A DNA stretch of 64,000 nt, taken from NCBI RefSeq assembly GCF_036227225.1, contig NZ_CP109444.1:9033501-9097500 (forward strand). The letters are read 5' to 3'. Each line of letters begins with the position of its first letter. Positions within the stretch are counted from its first letter, which is position 1. This document shows positions 32,893 to 41,133 of the stretch, piece after piece. Made by a program: the position numbers and the translations under genes. The notes under the pieces are model-generated. The model did not search any database. It was not told the DNA's origin and worked only from the letters and a program-made list of their open reading frames with translations. Origin of the DNA: Streptomyces sp. NBC_01478. Its GTDB lineage: Bacteria > Actinomycetota > Actinomycetes > Streptomycetales > Streptomycetaceae.

Positions 32893-33599
32893 TCGTGCAG
32901 CCCGCACTCGGTCTTCCCGCGTCCCGCCCAGCGGCCGGCGCGCGCGTCCTCGCCCGCGAGGACCCGGCGGGTGCAGGGGGCGCAACCGACGGACGCGTAG
33001 CCGTCCATCAGCAACGGGTTGGTGAGGACGCCGTGTTCGGCGACGTAGGCGTCCACGTCGTCCTGGGTCCAGCGGGCGATGGGGGAGACCTTGACCTTCT
33101 GGCGCTTCTCGTCCCAGCCGACGACCGGGGTGTTCGCCCGGGTCGGGGACTCGTCGCGACGCAGCCCGGTCGCCCAGGCCGCGTACTTGGTCAGCCCCTG
33201 CTCCAGCGGCTGGACCTTGCGGAGCTTGCAGCACAAGTCCGGGTCCCGGTCGTGCAGTCGGGGGCCGTACTCGGCGTCCTGCTCGGCGACGGACTGGCGC
33301 GGGGTGAGCGTGATGACGTTGACGTCCATCACGGCCTCGACCGCGTCACGGGTGCCGATGGTCTCCGGGAAGTGGTAGCCGGTGTCGAGGAACACCACGT
33401 CGACGCCGGGCATCGCGCGGGAGGCGAGGTGGGCCACCACCGCGTCCTCCATCGAGGAGGTCACACAGAACTGCTTGCCGAAGGTCTTCACCGCCCACTG
33501 GAGGATCTCCAGGGCGGAGGCGTCCTCCAGGTCGCGGCCCGCCTGTTCGGCGAGGGCTTTCAAGTCGTCGGTGGGGCGCGCTTTCTGAGTCGTCGTCAT
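32889..33599 (-). CDS. cysH: Assimilatory APS reductase (4Fe-4S, thioredoxin-dependent)
   Basis: 236 residues from ATG at 33599 (4-nt overlap with the upstream small gene). PP-loop-like SSMEDAVVAHL near residue 47. The paired cysteines CCKLRKVQPL (around residue 121) and CAPC (around 207) are the four iron-sulfur ligands that distinguish APS reductases from PAPS reductases of enterobacterial type. The C-terminal ECGLHE carries the nucleophilic Cys. It reduces APS to sulfite plus AMP with thioredoxin electrons. The following step is catalysed by the sulfite reductase encoded upstream. Confidence 0.93.
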   Translation of the reverse strand: MTTTQKARPTDDLKALAEQAGRDLEDASALEILQWAVKTFGKQFCVTSSMEDAVVAHLASRAMPGVDVVFLDTGYHFPETIGTRDAVEAVMDVNVITLTPRQSVAEQDAEYGPRLHDRDPDLCCKLRKVQPLEQGLTKYAAWATGLRRDESPTRANTPVVGWDEKRQKVKVSPIARWTQDDVDAYVAEHGVLTNPLLMDGYASVGCAPCTRRVLAGEDARAGRWAGRGKTECGLHE

Positions 33600-33775
33600 A
33601 TCTTGTCTCCCCCTGCGTCGGTCTGCTGGAGACCCCGGGCGAGGAGCCCGAGGAACTTCAACTGAAAGGCCCGATTGCATGCCGCGCATTCCCACGCGCC
33701 ATGGCCCTGCTCGCTGGGACGCAGGTCCTCGTCGCCGCAGTAGGGGCAGTAGAAGGGAGCGGCCCGCTCGCTCAT
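33596..33775 (-). CDS. 59-residue zinc-ribbon protein of the sulfur operon
   Basis: 59 residues. It overlaps the sulfite reductase stop by 4 nt and the cysH start by 4 nt, so translation is coupled on both sides. Four cysteines in CPYC (10-13) and CAAC (30-33) form a zinc- or iron-binding knuckle, and the rest is short and basic. Such a small protein sits between sulfite reductase and cysH in streptomycetes, but I know no assigned function. A role in metal delivery or electron transfer to either reductase fits the position and is inference. Confidence 0.8.
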   Translation of the reverse strand: MSERAAPFYCPYCGDEDLRPSEQGHGAWECAACNRAFQLKFLGLLARGLQQTDAGGDKI

Positions 33776-35469
33776 GAGAGGGCCTCCTCGGAGGCGCGGG
33801 TGGCCCAGGCGGCGAAGCGCTCGCCGTCCTCGCGCTCCTGCTGGAACCGGGTGAGGACCCGCTCGACGTAGTCGGGCAGTTCCTCCGAAGTGACCTTCAG
33901 GCCACGGACCTTGCGGCCGAAGCCGGCCTCCAGACCGAGGGCGCCGCCGAGGTGCACCTGGAAGCCCTCGACCTGCTCGCCCTGGTCGTTGAGGACCAAC
34001 TGGCCCTTGAGACCGATGTCCGCGACCTGGATACGGGCGCAGGCGTTCGGGCAGCCGTTGATGTTGATGGTGATCGGCTCGTCGAACTCCGGGATGCGGC
34101 GCTCCAGTTCGTCGATGAGCGTGATGCCGCGCTGCTTGGTCTCGACGATCGCGAGCTTGCAGTACTCGATGCCGGTGCAGGCCATCGTGCCGCGCCGGAA
34201 GGGGGACGGCTTGGCGGTGAGGCCGAGGGCTTCGAGGCCCTCCACCAGCGAGTCGATCTGGTCTTCCGCCACATCGAGCACGATCATCTTCTGCTCGACG
34301 GTCGTGCGCAGCCGGCCCGAGCCGTGCGCCGTGGCCAGTTCGGCGATCTTCGTGAGCGTGGTGCCGTCGACGCGGCCGACGCGCGGCGCGAAACCGACGT
34401 AGAACAGGCCGTCCTGCTGGCGGTGGACGCCGACGTGGTCGCGCCAGCGCTGGACCGGCTGCGCGGGGGCGGGGCCGTCGACGAGCTTGCGCTTGAGGTA
34501 CTCGTCCTCCAGGACCTGGCGGAACTTCTCCTGGCCCCAGTCGGCGACGAGGAACTTCAGGCGGGCGCGGGTGCGCAGCCGCCGGTAGCCGTAGTCGCGG
34601 AAGATGCCGATCACGCCGGCCCACACGTCCGGGACCTCGTCCAGCGGGACCCAGGCGCCGAGCCGGACGCCGATCTTCGGGTTGGTGGACAGGCCGCCGC
34701 CGACCCACAGGTCGAAGCCGGGGCCGTGCTCGGGGTGCTCGACGCCGACGAACGCGATGTCGTTGATCTCGTGGGCGACGTCCAGGAGCGGGGATCCTGA
34801 GATCGCCGTCTTGAACTTGCGCGGCAGGTTGGAGAATTCCTTGGTGCCGATGTAGAGGCGGTGGATCTCGTCGATGGCCGAGGAGCCGTCGATGATCTCG
34901 TCCTCGGCGATGCCGGCGACGGGCGAGCCGAGGATGGTGCGGGGCGTGTCGCCGCAGGCCTCGGTGGTGGAGAGACCGACCGCCTCCAGGCGGTTCCAGA
35001 TCTCGGGCACGTCCTCGATGCGGATCCAGTGGTACTGCACGTTCTGCCGGTCCGTGAGGTCGGCCGTGCCGCGCGCGAACTCCTGCGAGATCTCGCCGAT
35101 CACCCGCAGTTGGTCCGTGGTCAGCCGGCCGCCGTCGATGCGGACGCGCAGCATGAAGTACTTGTCGTCCAGCTCCTCCGGCTCCAGGATCGCGGTCTTG
35201 CCGCCGTCGATCCCGGGCTTGCGCTGGGTGTACAGCCCCCACCAGCGCATACGGCCGCGCAGGTCGTTCGGGTCGATCGAGTCGAACCCGCGCTTGGAGT
35301 AGATCGTCTCAATGCGTGTCCGCACATTGAGACCGTCGTCGTCCTTCTTGAACTGCTCGTTGCCGTTGAGGGGGGTGAAGTGTCCGGCTGCCCACTGACC
35401 CTCACCGCGGTGACGGCTCACCTTGCGGCGGGGCGCTGCGGCTGCAGGGTTCTCGGGGGTGGCGGCCAT
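33772..35469 (-). CDS. sirA: Ferredoxin-dependent sulfite reductase (siroheme, 4Fe-4S)
   Basis: 565 residues, ribosome-binding site GGAGGA nine nt before the ATG. Two ferredoxin-like halves typical of nitrite/sulfite reductases are present. The coupled siroheme/4Fe-4S cysteines are in ACTGIEYC and NGCPNAC (C-terminal third). It reduces sulfite to sulfide by six electrons, in the cytoplasm. Among NirA/SirA homologues, the location at the head of the cysH-cysC-cysD-cysN operon and the absence of nitrate-reduction genes favour sulfite as substrate. Its mRNA begins with a 27-codon leader peptide gene. Confidence 0.92.
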   Translation of the reverse strand: MAATPENPAAAAPRRKVSRHRGEGQWAAGHFTPLNGNEQFKKDDDGLNVRTRIETIYSKRGFDSIDPNDLRGRMRWWGLYTQRKPGIDGGKTAILEPEELDDKYFMLRVRIDGGRLTTDQLRVIGEISQEFARGTADLTDRQNVQYHWIRIEDVPEIWNRLEAVGLSTTEACGDTPRTILGSPVAGIAEDEIIDGSSAIDEIHRLYIGTKEFSNLPRKFKTAISGSPLLDVAHEINDIAFVGVEHPEHGPGFDLWVGGGLSTNPKIGVRLGAWVPLDEVPDVWAGVIGIFRDYGYRRLRTRARLKFLVADWGQEKFRQVLEDEYLKRKLVDGPAPAQPVQRWRDHVGVHRQQDGLFYVGFAPRVGRVDGTTLTKIAELATAHGSGRLRTTVEQKMIVLDVAEDQIDSLVEGLEALGLTAKPSPFRRGTMACTGIEYCKLAIVETKQRGITLIDELERRIPEFDEPITININGCPNACARIQVADIGLKGQLVLNDQGEQVEGFQVHLGGALGLEAGFGRKVRGLKVTSEELPDYVERVLTRFQQEREDGERFAAWATRASEEALS

Positions 35470-35512
35470 GGTTCTACGTCCTCCGGGACAGGCGGGTGAT
35501 CGGCTCTGACCT

Positions 35513-35542
35513 GCGCGTACGGGCGCATGCGGGCATACGCGC
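35513..35542 (-). promoter_or_regulatory. Hairpin in the sulfite reductase leader
   Basis: Inverted repeat GCGCGTA (35513-35519) and TACGCGC (35536-35542), with the palindrome GCATGC in its loop. It lies between the leader peptide stop and the sulfite reductase ribosome-binding site, where an attenuator or translation-control stem is expected. Confidence 0.4.
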
Positions 35543-35598
35543 GCGTCTTTGCGCAGTATGAGGCAGATACGGGGAAAACCGGCGGTGCTGCGGCTCGA

Positions 35599-35682
35599 CT
35601 AGCCCGCCGGACAGATGGCGCTGGACATGCGGCCGAGGTCGACGTGTCGCCGACTCACCAAGGCAATTCCAGTTCCGGACAT
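35599..35682 (-). CDS. 27-residue Cys-containing leader peptide of the sulfur assimilation operon
   Basis: ATG at 35682, TAG at 35599-35601. The peptide starts MSGTGIALVSRRHVDLG and ends MSSAICPAG, closely matching the short streptomycete peptides annotated as putative leader peptide upstream of cysteine/sulfur genes (shared SRRHVDL and a single Cys near the C-terminus). It lies 129 nt before the sulfite reductase start. No clear Shine-Dalgarno precedes the ATG, so initiation may be leaderless. Likely role: ribosome pausing at the Cys codon during cysteine shortage changes folding of the downstream leader. The conservation is what I recognise; the mechanism is inference. Confidence 0.8.
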   Translation of the reverse strand: MSGTGIALVSRRHVDLGRMSSAICPAG

Positions 35683-35704
35683 GACGGAAGCGTGTCACGG
35701 CGTT

Positions 35705-35719
35705 CTGGACACAGTCCAG
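35705..35719. promoter_or_regulatory. Inverted repeat upstream of the leader peptide
   Basis: CTGGAC-aca-GTCCAG, 6-bp arms with 3-nt spacer, 22 nt upstream of the leader peptide start. The position fits an operator or a -35-region element of the sulfur operon promoter. Confidence 0.35.
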
Positions 35720-35735
35720 CTTCGTCCGTCATGCG

Positions 35736-35770
35736 GACACCCTGGTCCCGCTATGTGAGACAAGGGTGTC
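35736..35770. promoter_or_regulatory. Second inverted repeat upstream of the sulfur operon
   Basis: GACACCCT (35736-35743) and AGGGTGTC (35763-35770), separated by 19 nt. It is a possible regulator site between the leader peptide and the GNAT gene; it could also fold into a hairpin ending the transcript of the GNAT gene. Confidence 0.3.
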
Positions 35771-35809
35771 ATCGGTCACAAGCTGCGCACGCCGTCTTGT
35801 CGGCGCAGG

Positions 35810-36382
35810 TCACACGCGATAGGCGCCCGGCCAGGGGCCCGGTGTGGGCGCCTGGGTCATCTCCTCGACCTGGGTGTCGAAGAGCTTGAAGCCCCGGCGC
35901 TGGTAGTTGTCCATCGCGTGCACGCCGTCCAGGCTGCAGGTATGCAGCCAGACCCGCTTGGTGGGTGGCAGCCCCGGCCAGCGGTCGGCGAGGTCCCAGG
36001 CGCGGGCGGCGCCGTACGCGAGGAGGTGGCCGCCGAGGCGGCGGCCGCGGAAGGCGGGGATCAGGCCGAAGTAGACGATCTCGACGACGCCGTCGTCCTG
36101 CGGCTCCAGTTCCACGTACCCGGCGGGCGTGCCCCGGTCGTACACGACCCAGGTCTCCACGCCCGGCCGGTCCAGGTGCTCCTGCCACTGCGCGAACGTC
36201 CAGCCGAGCCGGTCGATCCAGAGGATGTCCCCGCCGACGGACGCGTACAGATAGCGGCTGAACTCGGGGGAGGGCACCTCGGAGCGGGCGATCCGCACGT
36301 CCCCCTCCGGCGCGACGGCCGGGAGGAGGTCGCTCGGGTCGGTCTGCTCCAGGGACCAGGTGGTCACGGGGATGTTCGTCAT
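35810..36382 (-). CDS. GNAT-family N-acetyltransferase
   Basis: 190 residues. The GNAT core is visible: VVEIVYFGLIPAFRGRRLGGHLL (around residues 96-118) holds beta-4 and the acetyl-CoA pyrophosphate loop R-G-R-R-L-G-G, and NYQRRGFKLFDT is the usual C-terminal motif B region. Substrate unknown. It ends 341 nt before the sulfite reductase start region and is probably a separate unit, on the same strand as the sulfur operon. Confidence 0.85.
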   Translation of the reverse strand: MTNIPVTTWSLEQTDPSDLLPAVAPEGDVRIARSEVPSPEFSRYLYASVGGDILWIDRLGWTFAQWQEHLDRPGVETWVVYDRGTPAGYVELEPQDDGVVEIVYFGLIPAFRGRRLGGHLLAYGAARAWDLADRWPGLPPTKRVWLHTCSLDGVHAMDNYQRRGFKLFDTQVEEMTQAPTPGPWPGAYRV

Positions 36383-36427
36383 GCCCGTCAGGGAATCATC
36401 CGGCCGGCGGATCTGTCGATCAGTGGA

Positions 36428-37687
36428 TCAACCGAGGGAGCTGTCGATCGAGTTCAGCGGCAGTGCGAACAGCATCCGTCCCGACACCGACCAGACCTCG
36501 CCCGTCTCCTGCCAGTAGGAGAGGGAGCCGGTCTGCGCGCTCCAGCACTGGTGCGTCTCGTCGGCCCCGCACTCGGTGGCCTTCGCGTCCTTCGCGTCCT
36601 GCCGCCACAGCGAGCCGTGCCCGCTCTGCTCCCCGGCCGCGCCGCCCAGGTACCAGGAGGTGCCGTTCGCGAGTACGCCACCGACGCCGGTGACCTTCGT
36701 CGCGTACGCCTCCTCGGGCACCGCGCGCCCCGCCGAGTCCGTGGCGAGCAGCCCCGTCCGCGCGGGATCGCGGCTGAACGGATAGCGCCACAGCCGCTTC
36801 GCCCCGCTCGCGACCAGACTGTCCGGGACCGTGCTGCGGTCCAGGGAGAGGCCCACGGGCCGTACGGCGGACTTGTCGGCGCTCAGCCGGTACGACCCGA
36901 CCGCGGGCAGGACGTACCGGTACCCGGCCGCCGACCAGCCCTCGCGCACCCGGCCGACCGCGGAGGCCGTCACCGTGGTGCGCTGGATGCGGTTCATGTC
37001 GTAGACGTACAGCGCGTCGCGGGTCCCGCCCGTGGTGGTGACCAGGAGCTTGTCCTGGTACCAGACCATGCCGGAGATCGTGGAGACGAGCCCGCGGTAG
37101 TCGCGTCCGCCGTCCGTCGGTACGGCGAGGAGGGCCCAGGTGTAGGTGAGACGCGCGGGGTCGGCCGCGTTCACGAAGGCGACCCGGGCGAGGCCGCCGG
37201 CGTTCGCGCTCCAGCCGGAGAGGATCACGCGGTTCGAGCCCCACCAGCCGTCCTCGTCGGCGTCGCCGGAGGTGGTCACCGAGCGGGGCGTCCAGGCCGG
37301 GTCGGCCGCGTCGCCGCTGTCCCAGCAGTACGCGCGGGTGGCCGCCGGTTCGACGGGCAGTGCCGACTTCTCGTCGGTCGTGCAGTCCGAGGCGTCGCGC
37401 AGGGTGTGGTCGGCGCTCTTCAGGACGGCGTCGACGCCCACCGGACGCCCCATCGCCGAGGCGAGCCGGTCCAGCGACCGCTGCGGCTCCAACGTCTCCC
37501 GCAGCTCCAACTGCCCCAGATCGGAAGCCGAGGTGAGCGACTTCAGCCCCCCGGGATCGGAACCGACGGTCGCCTGCGAGGCGCTGATCATCGTCGCGGC
37601 CGCGGTGAGGCCGAGCGCGGCCCCGGTCAGCACGGCGCGCAGCGCCCTGCCCCGCTTGCGCCGGCGGTGTCGCCCACGTGCACTCAT
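36428..37687 (-). CDS. Secreted protein of unknown function
   Basis: 419 residues from ATG at 37687 (GGGAGGA just upstream; 32 additional in-frame codons lack a good start). The N-terminus ARGRHRRRKRGRALRAVLTG plus a hydrophobic run is a twin-basic signal peptide or anchor, with possible cleavage after the Ala-rich segment near residue 37. The mature part is beta-rich with repeated short strands (for example KLLVTTTGGTRDALYVYDMN, RVILSGWSANAGGLARVAFV), suggesting a propeller-like fold. Cysteines are few and could pair. No catalytic motif is recognised. Flanked by a GNAT gene and a gene-poor 200-nt stretch. Confidence 0.7.
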   Translation of the reverse strand: MSARGRHRRRKRGRALRAVLTGAALGLTAAATMISASQATVGSDPGGLKSLTSASDLGQLELRETLEPQRSLDRLASAMGRPVGVDAVLKSADHTLRDASDCTTDEKSALPVEPAATRAYCWDSGDAADPAWTPRSVTTSGDADEDGWWGSNRVILSGWSANAGGLARVAFVNAADPARLTYTWALLAVPTDGGRDYRGLVSTISGMVWYQDKLLVTTTGGTRDALYVYDMNRIQRTTVTASAVGRVREGWSAAGYRYVLPAVGSYRLSADKSAVRPVGLSLDRSTVPDSLVASGAKRLWRYPFSRDPARTGLLATDSAGRAVPEEAYATKVTGVGGVLANGTSWYLGGAAGEQSGHGSLWRQDAKDAKATECGADETHQCWSAQTGSLSYWQETGEVWSVSGRMLFALPLNSIDSSLG

Positions 37688-37887
37688 AGTGTCCTCCCGA
37701 GGCGAGCCAACTGCGCCTGGTGATCCGTGCGTTGACCAGGGAGCAGGTGGGGTGGCCCGTAGAGGGATGCTACGGCAGTCCAAGCCGCCCCATGGGTAAG
37801 ACCCTGCAAATATGCGGAAGATGCTGCCGGACGTGTCTTTTGCGCCACCTGTCCGCTACGCCGCCCCGACCCGCTCCGCCGCCTCCG

Positions 37888-39177
37888 CTACGGCACTTGG
37901 ACCGACGCCCGGCCCCTGGCCACCCCCGGTGCCGCCGAGTGCGGCAGCAGCTCGCGCGGGTCCTTCGGCAGCACCACCTCGACCTCGGCGTCCTCGCGGA
38001 AGCGGTAGGGCCGGTGCTCCAGGAGCGCCCCGAGATAGCGCCGTACCCGCGACATCTCGGCCCGCACCGTCACCGTGCGGCCGGGGTCGCCGAACATGTC
38101 CTCGGCCAGGGCCGCGGCGCTGCGGCCGGCCGGGTGCAGGGCCAGGAGGTAGAGCAACTCGGCGTGCCGCGGGCTCAGTTCATGGGTCCAGGAGCCCGCG
38201 CCGCCGTAGACCGTCACCGACCAGCGGCGCGGCAGCGCGAGGTCGAGGACGATCCGGGGGGCGGCGCCGGGCACCGGATCGTCGGCGACGCGGATCAACC
38301 AGCCCCCGGCCAGCGGCTCCAGCGAGCACAGCCCGAGCGAGGGCACCCAACGGCGGCCCCCGGAGGGCGACTTGGGCAGCGCGATCCGCTTCACGTACGG
38401 CATTCCGGTGACCGCGGCGGTCCAGCCGTCCCGGTCCACCACCAGGGCCCGGCCGCCCAGCCTGGGCAGGATCGGCGCCGCCACCGCGCGCAGCCGCTCC
38501 AGCGAGGTCAGATGCAGTTCGCGCAGCCGGGCCTCGGCGAGTTTGGCCACCGAGTCGACCCAGGCGAGGGTGGCCGGATGCATGGTCTCCAGCGGACCGC
38601 TGACATCGACGACCCCGATCAGTCGGCCGTTCCTGGGGTCGATGATCGGGGCGCCCGCGCAGGTGAACGCGGCCAGCGCGCGCGAGAGATGCTCGCCGGC
38701 GAAGACCTGCACGGGCCGCCGTACGACCGCCGGGGTGCCCAGGCCGTTGGTGCCGATGACGTCCTCGCGCCAGTCGGTGCCGACCTCGATGCCGACCTCG
38801 TCGGCCTTGCGCAGCACGGCGGCGCTGCCCTCCCGCCACAGCGCGCGGCCCTCGTCGTCGGCGACCAGCACGATGTGGTGGGCGGCGTCCGCGACCGACA
38901 CCAGGCCCTCCCGCAGCACCGGCAGGACGTGCCGCAACGGGCTTGTGCCGCGCCGCCGTTCGACCTCCTCACGGGACAGCACTCCGGTCCGCAGATCGTG
39001 GTCGGGGTGGGTCCCGCCGCGTAACGCGCGCTCCCAGGACTCCTCGATGACCGGGCGCGGAGCGATGCGGGCGCGCTGTCCGAAGACCGTGGCGTGCCGG
39101 GCGTCGCTCAACATCCGGGCCGTCCGCGCCGCGTCGACGGTGGTGCGCTGCGGCAGTCCGGCCGGCGGGTTCGCCAT
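37888..39177 (-). CDS. GAF-domain transcriptional regulator with C-terminal winged helix
   Basis: 429 residues. A GAF-like sensor spans about residues 70-230, with REDVIGTNGLGTP (around 138) and FTCAGAPIIDPRNGRLIGVVDVSGP, motifs shared with AcoR-type activators. The C-terminal 110 residues resemble an OmpR/BTAD-like winged helix (TVTVRAEMSRVRRYLGALLEHRPYRF). There is no sigma-54 AAA+ domain, unlike classic AcoR. It is transcribed in the same direction as the acyl-CoA dehydrogenase gene, which ends 207 nt upstream, and a terminator separates the two. Regulation of the neighbouring dehydrogenase is plausible but not shown. Confidence 0.82.
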   Translation of the reverse strand: MANPPAGLPQRTTVDAARTARMLSDARHATVFGQRARIAPRPVIEESWERALRGGTHPDHDLRTGVLSREEVERRRGTSPLRHVLPVLREGLVSVADAAHHIVLVADDEGRALWREGSAAVLRKADEVGIEVGTDWREDVIGTNGLGTPAVVRRPVQVFAGEHLSRALAAFTCAGAPIIDPRNGRLIGVVDVSGPLETMHPATLAWVDSVAKLAEARLRELHLTSLERLRAVAAPILPRLGGRALVVDRDGWTAAVTGMPYVKRIALPKSPSGGRRWVPSLGLCSLEPLAGGWLIRVADDPVPGAAPRIVLDLALPRRWSVTVYGGAGSWTHELSPRHAELLYLLALHPAGRSAAALAEDMFGDPGRTVTVRAEMSRVRRYLGALLEHRPYRFREDAEVEVVLPKDPRELLPHSAAPGVARGRASVQVP

Positions 39178-39330
39178 GGGTCCTTCTCTCCGGTCCCGTA
39201 TCGACTGTTGGTCTCATAGTGCCGCTCCGCGGTGACGGAGGGAGACAGTCCGACCACAGTGACGGTCAAGTTGCAACCCTCTGCAACCCTGGTGAACAGC
39301 CCTGCGGTGTCTGAAACTTGTCCCACGCAG

Positions 39331-39366
39331 CGAGGGTGGTGCCGTGTCGGCGCAGCACCACCCTCG
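39331..39366 (-). terminator. Terminator hairpin after the acyl-CoA dehydrogenase gene
   Basis: Perfect 12-bp inverted repeat CGAGGGTGGTGC (39331-39342) and GCACCACCCTCG (39355-39366), 12-nt loop, beginning 17 nt after the dehydrogenase stop. Confidence 0.75.
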
Positions 39367-39383
39367 CGATGTGCCGCTACGGC

Positions 39384-41018
39384 TCAGGTCTCCGGCCGCG
39401 CCCGCTCCACGATCGAGGCCAGGTCGAGACTCGGCGGCAGGGTCCCGAAGGTGGTGCCCCAGTCGCCGCCCAGCCGGGACGCGCAGAACGCGTCGGCGAC
39501 CTCGGGCGGCGCGTGCTGGACGAGCAACGCCCCTTGCAGCACCAGCGCCATCCGCTCGACCACGCGCCGGGCGCGGCCCTCGATGCCGTCCAGGTCGGCG
39601 AACTCGGTGAGCAGGTTCTTCATCGCCCCGTCGAGCCGGTGATCGGCGCCGCGCACCCGGCCGACCTCGACCAGGAAGGCGTTCAGCGCCCGCGGTTCGC
39701 GCCGCAACGCCCGCAGTGCGTCGAGGGCCTGTACGTTCCCCGCGCCCTCCCAGATCGAGTTGAGCGGCGACTCCCGCACCAGGCGCGGCAGTCCGGACTC
39801 CTCGACGTAGCCGTTGCCGCCCAGGCACTCCGCCGCCTCGACCGCGACCGGCGAACAGCGCTTGGTCACCCAGTACTTGGCGGCCGGCACCGCCAACCGC
39901 AGGAACGCCAGCTCCTGTTCGCCACCGTCGTCGTAGGCCGCCGCGAGTCTGAGTCCGAGCGCGGTCGCCGCCTCCGACTCCAGGGCGAGATCCGCCAGGA
40001 CGTTGCGCATCAGCGGCTTGTCGAACAGCCTGCCGCCGAACGCCTCGCGGTGGATGGTGTGATGGACGGCCTGCGCGACGGCCTGCCGCATCAGACCGGC
40101 CGAGCCGAGCACACAGTCGAGCCGGGTCGCCGCGACCATCCCGATGATGGTCCGCACCCCGTCCCCCTCGTCCCCGACCCGGCGCGCCCAGGTCCCGTCG
40201 AACTCGACCTCGGCGGAGGCGTTCGACCGGTTGCCCAGCTTGTCCTTGAGCCGCTGGAGGAGGAACACGTTGCGGGTGCCGTCCTCCAGCACCCGGGGCA
40301 CCAGGAAGCAGGTGAGCCCGCCCGGTGCCTGCGCCAGTACCAGGAAACCGTCCGACATGGGCGCCGAGCAGAACCACTTGTGGCCGGTCAGCTCGTACGT
40401 CCCCTCCTCGGCGAGCGGGTGCGCCGCCGTCGTGTTCGCGCGGACGTCGCTGCCGCCCTGCTTCTCCGTCATGCCCATCCCGAAGACCACCCCGGCCTTG
40501 AGGTGGGCGGGCCGCAGCCCACGGTCGTAGACCATGGACGTCAGCCGTGGCTCCCACTCGGCGGCCAGCGCGGGATCGGCGCGCAGGGCTGGCACCGCCG
40601 CGTGGGTCATCGACAGCGGGCAGATGTTGCCCGCCTCGACCTGGGTCCAGACCAGCAGTCCGGCCGCCCGGCGGACATGTCCGGCCGGGCGGTTCCAGGC
40701 GGCGGTCAGCCCGGCGGCGACGCCCTTGCCGAGCAGCCGGTGCCAGGCCGGATGGAACTCCACCTCGTCGATCCGGTGGCCGTAGCGGTCGTGGGTGCGC
40801 AGGCCCGGGGGGTTGGCGTCGGCCTGCGCACCCCACTCCTGGACCTGGGCCGAGCCGGCTGCGCGGCCCAGGGCGGAGAGATCGTCCCGGACCTCGTCCA
40901 GCAGTCCGGGTGCGGTGTGGCGCTCGACCGCCTCCGTCAGGACGCGGTCGGTGCTGAAGACGTCGTGGCCGACCAGTGGGGGAGGCTGGTTGGTCACGGT
41001 GTGGGTGGTGCGTGCCAT
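39384..41018 (-). CDS. AidB-like acyl-CoA dehydrogenase family flavoprotein
   Basis: 544 residues, longer than standard acyl-CoA dehydrogenases (about 380-400) and close to E. coli AidB. FAD/substrate motifs: GMTEKQGGSDVRANTT (around residue 184), TGHKWFCSAPMSDGFLVLAQ (around 210) and ECLGGNGYVEESGLPRLVRESPLNSIWEGAGNVQALD near 400-435, given here in two parts: ECLGGNGYVEES then PLNSIWEGAGN. AidB proteins are DNA-binding flavoproteins linked to the alkylation-damage response; true substrates are uncertain. Three 23-bp tandem repeats lie directly upstream. The ATG at 41018 gives TNQPPPLVGHDVFSTDR, the usual AidB N-terminus. Confidence 0.88.
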   Translation of the reverse strand: MARTTHTVTNQPPPLVGHDVFSTDRVLTEAVERHTAPGLLDEVRDDLSALGRAAGSAQVQEWGAQADANPPGLRTHDRYGHRIDEVEFHPAWHRLLGKGVAAGLTAAWNRPAGHVRRAAGLLVWTQVEAGNICPLSMTHAAVPALRADPALAAEWEPRLTSMVYDRGLRPAHLKAGVVFGMGMTEKQGGSDVRANTTAAHPLAEEGTYELTGHKWFCSAPMSDGFLVLAQAPGGLTCFLVPRVLEDGTRNVFLLQRLKDKLGNRSNASAEVEFDGTWARRVGDEGDGVRTIIGMVAATRLDCVLGSAGLMRQAVAQAVHHTIHREAFGGRLFDKPLMRNVLADLALESEAATALGLRLAAAYDDGGEQELAFLRLAVPAAKYWVTKRCSPVAVEAAECLGGNGYVEESGLPRLVRESPLNSIWEGAGNVQALDALRALRREPRALNAFLVEVGRVRGADHRLDGAMKNLLTEFADLDGIEGRARRVVERMALVLQGALLVQHAPPEVADAFCASRLGGDWGTTFGTLPPSLDLASIVERARPET

Positions 41019-41043
41019 GGCTGGAACCTACCCGGGGAGACGG

Positions 41044-41112
41044 CGGTGGTCGGGATCTCCACCCTGCGGTGGCGCGGATCTCCACTCTGCGGTGGTCTTG
41101 ATCCCCACCCTG
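41044..41112. repeat. Three 23-bp tandem repeats with internal dyad, upstream of aidB-like gene
   Basis: Copies at 41044-41066, 41067-41089 and 41090-41112. Each begins CGGTGG, contains GGATCT or GATCC in the centre and ends CCACYCTG, so each copy has the dyad GGTGG-N9-CCACY. The array lies 26-94 nt before the dehydrogenase start and looks like a set of operator sites. Confidence 0.75.
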
Positions 41113-41133
41113 ACACAGCCGCCGTCGCGGACG

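Noticed and set aside
30057..35469. Nitrate/nitrite assimilation instead of sulfur assimilation, because SirA and NirA proteins and the Ssu and Nrt importers look alike.
   Set aside because: cysH, cysC, cysD, cysN and a sirohydrochlorin chelatase are in the same operon, and no nitrate reductase gene is present.
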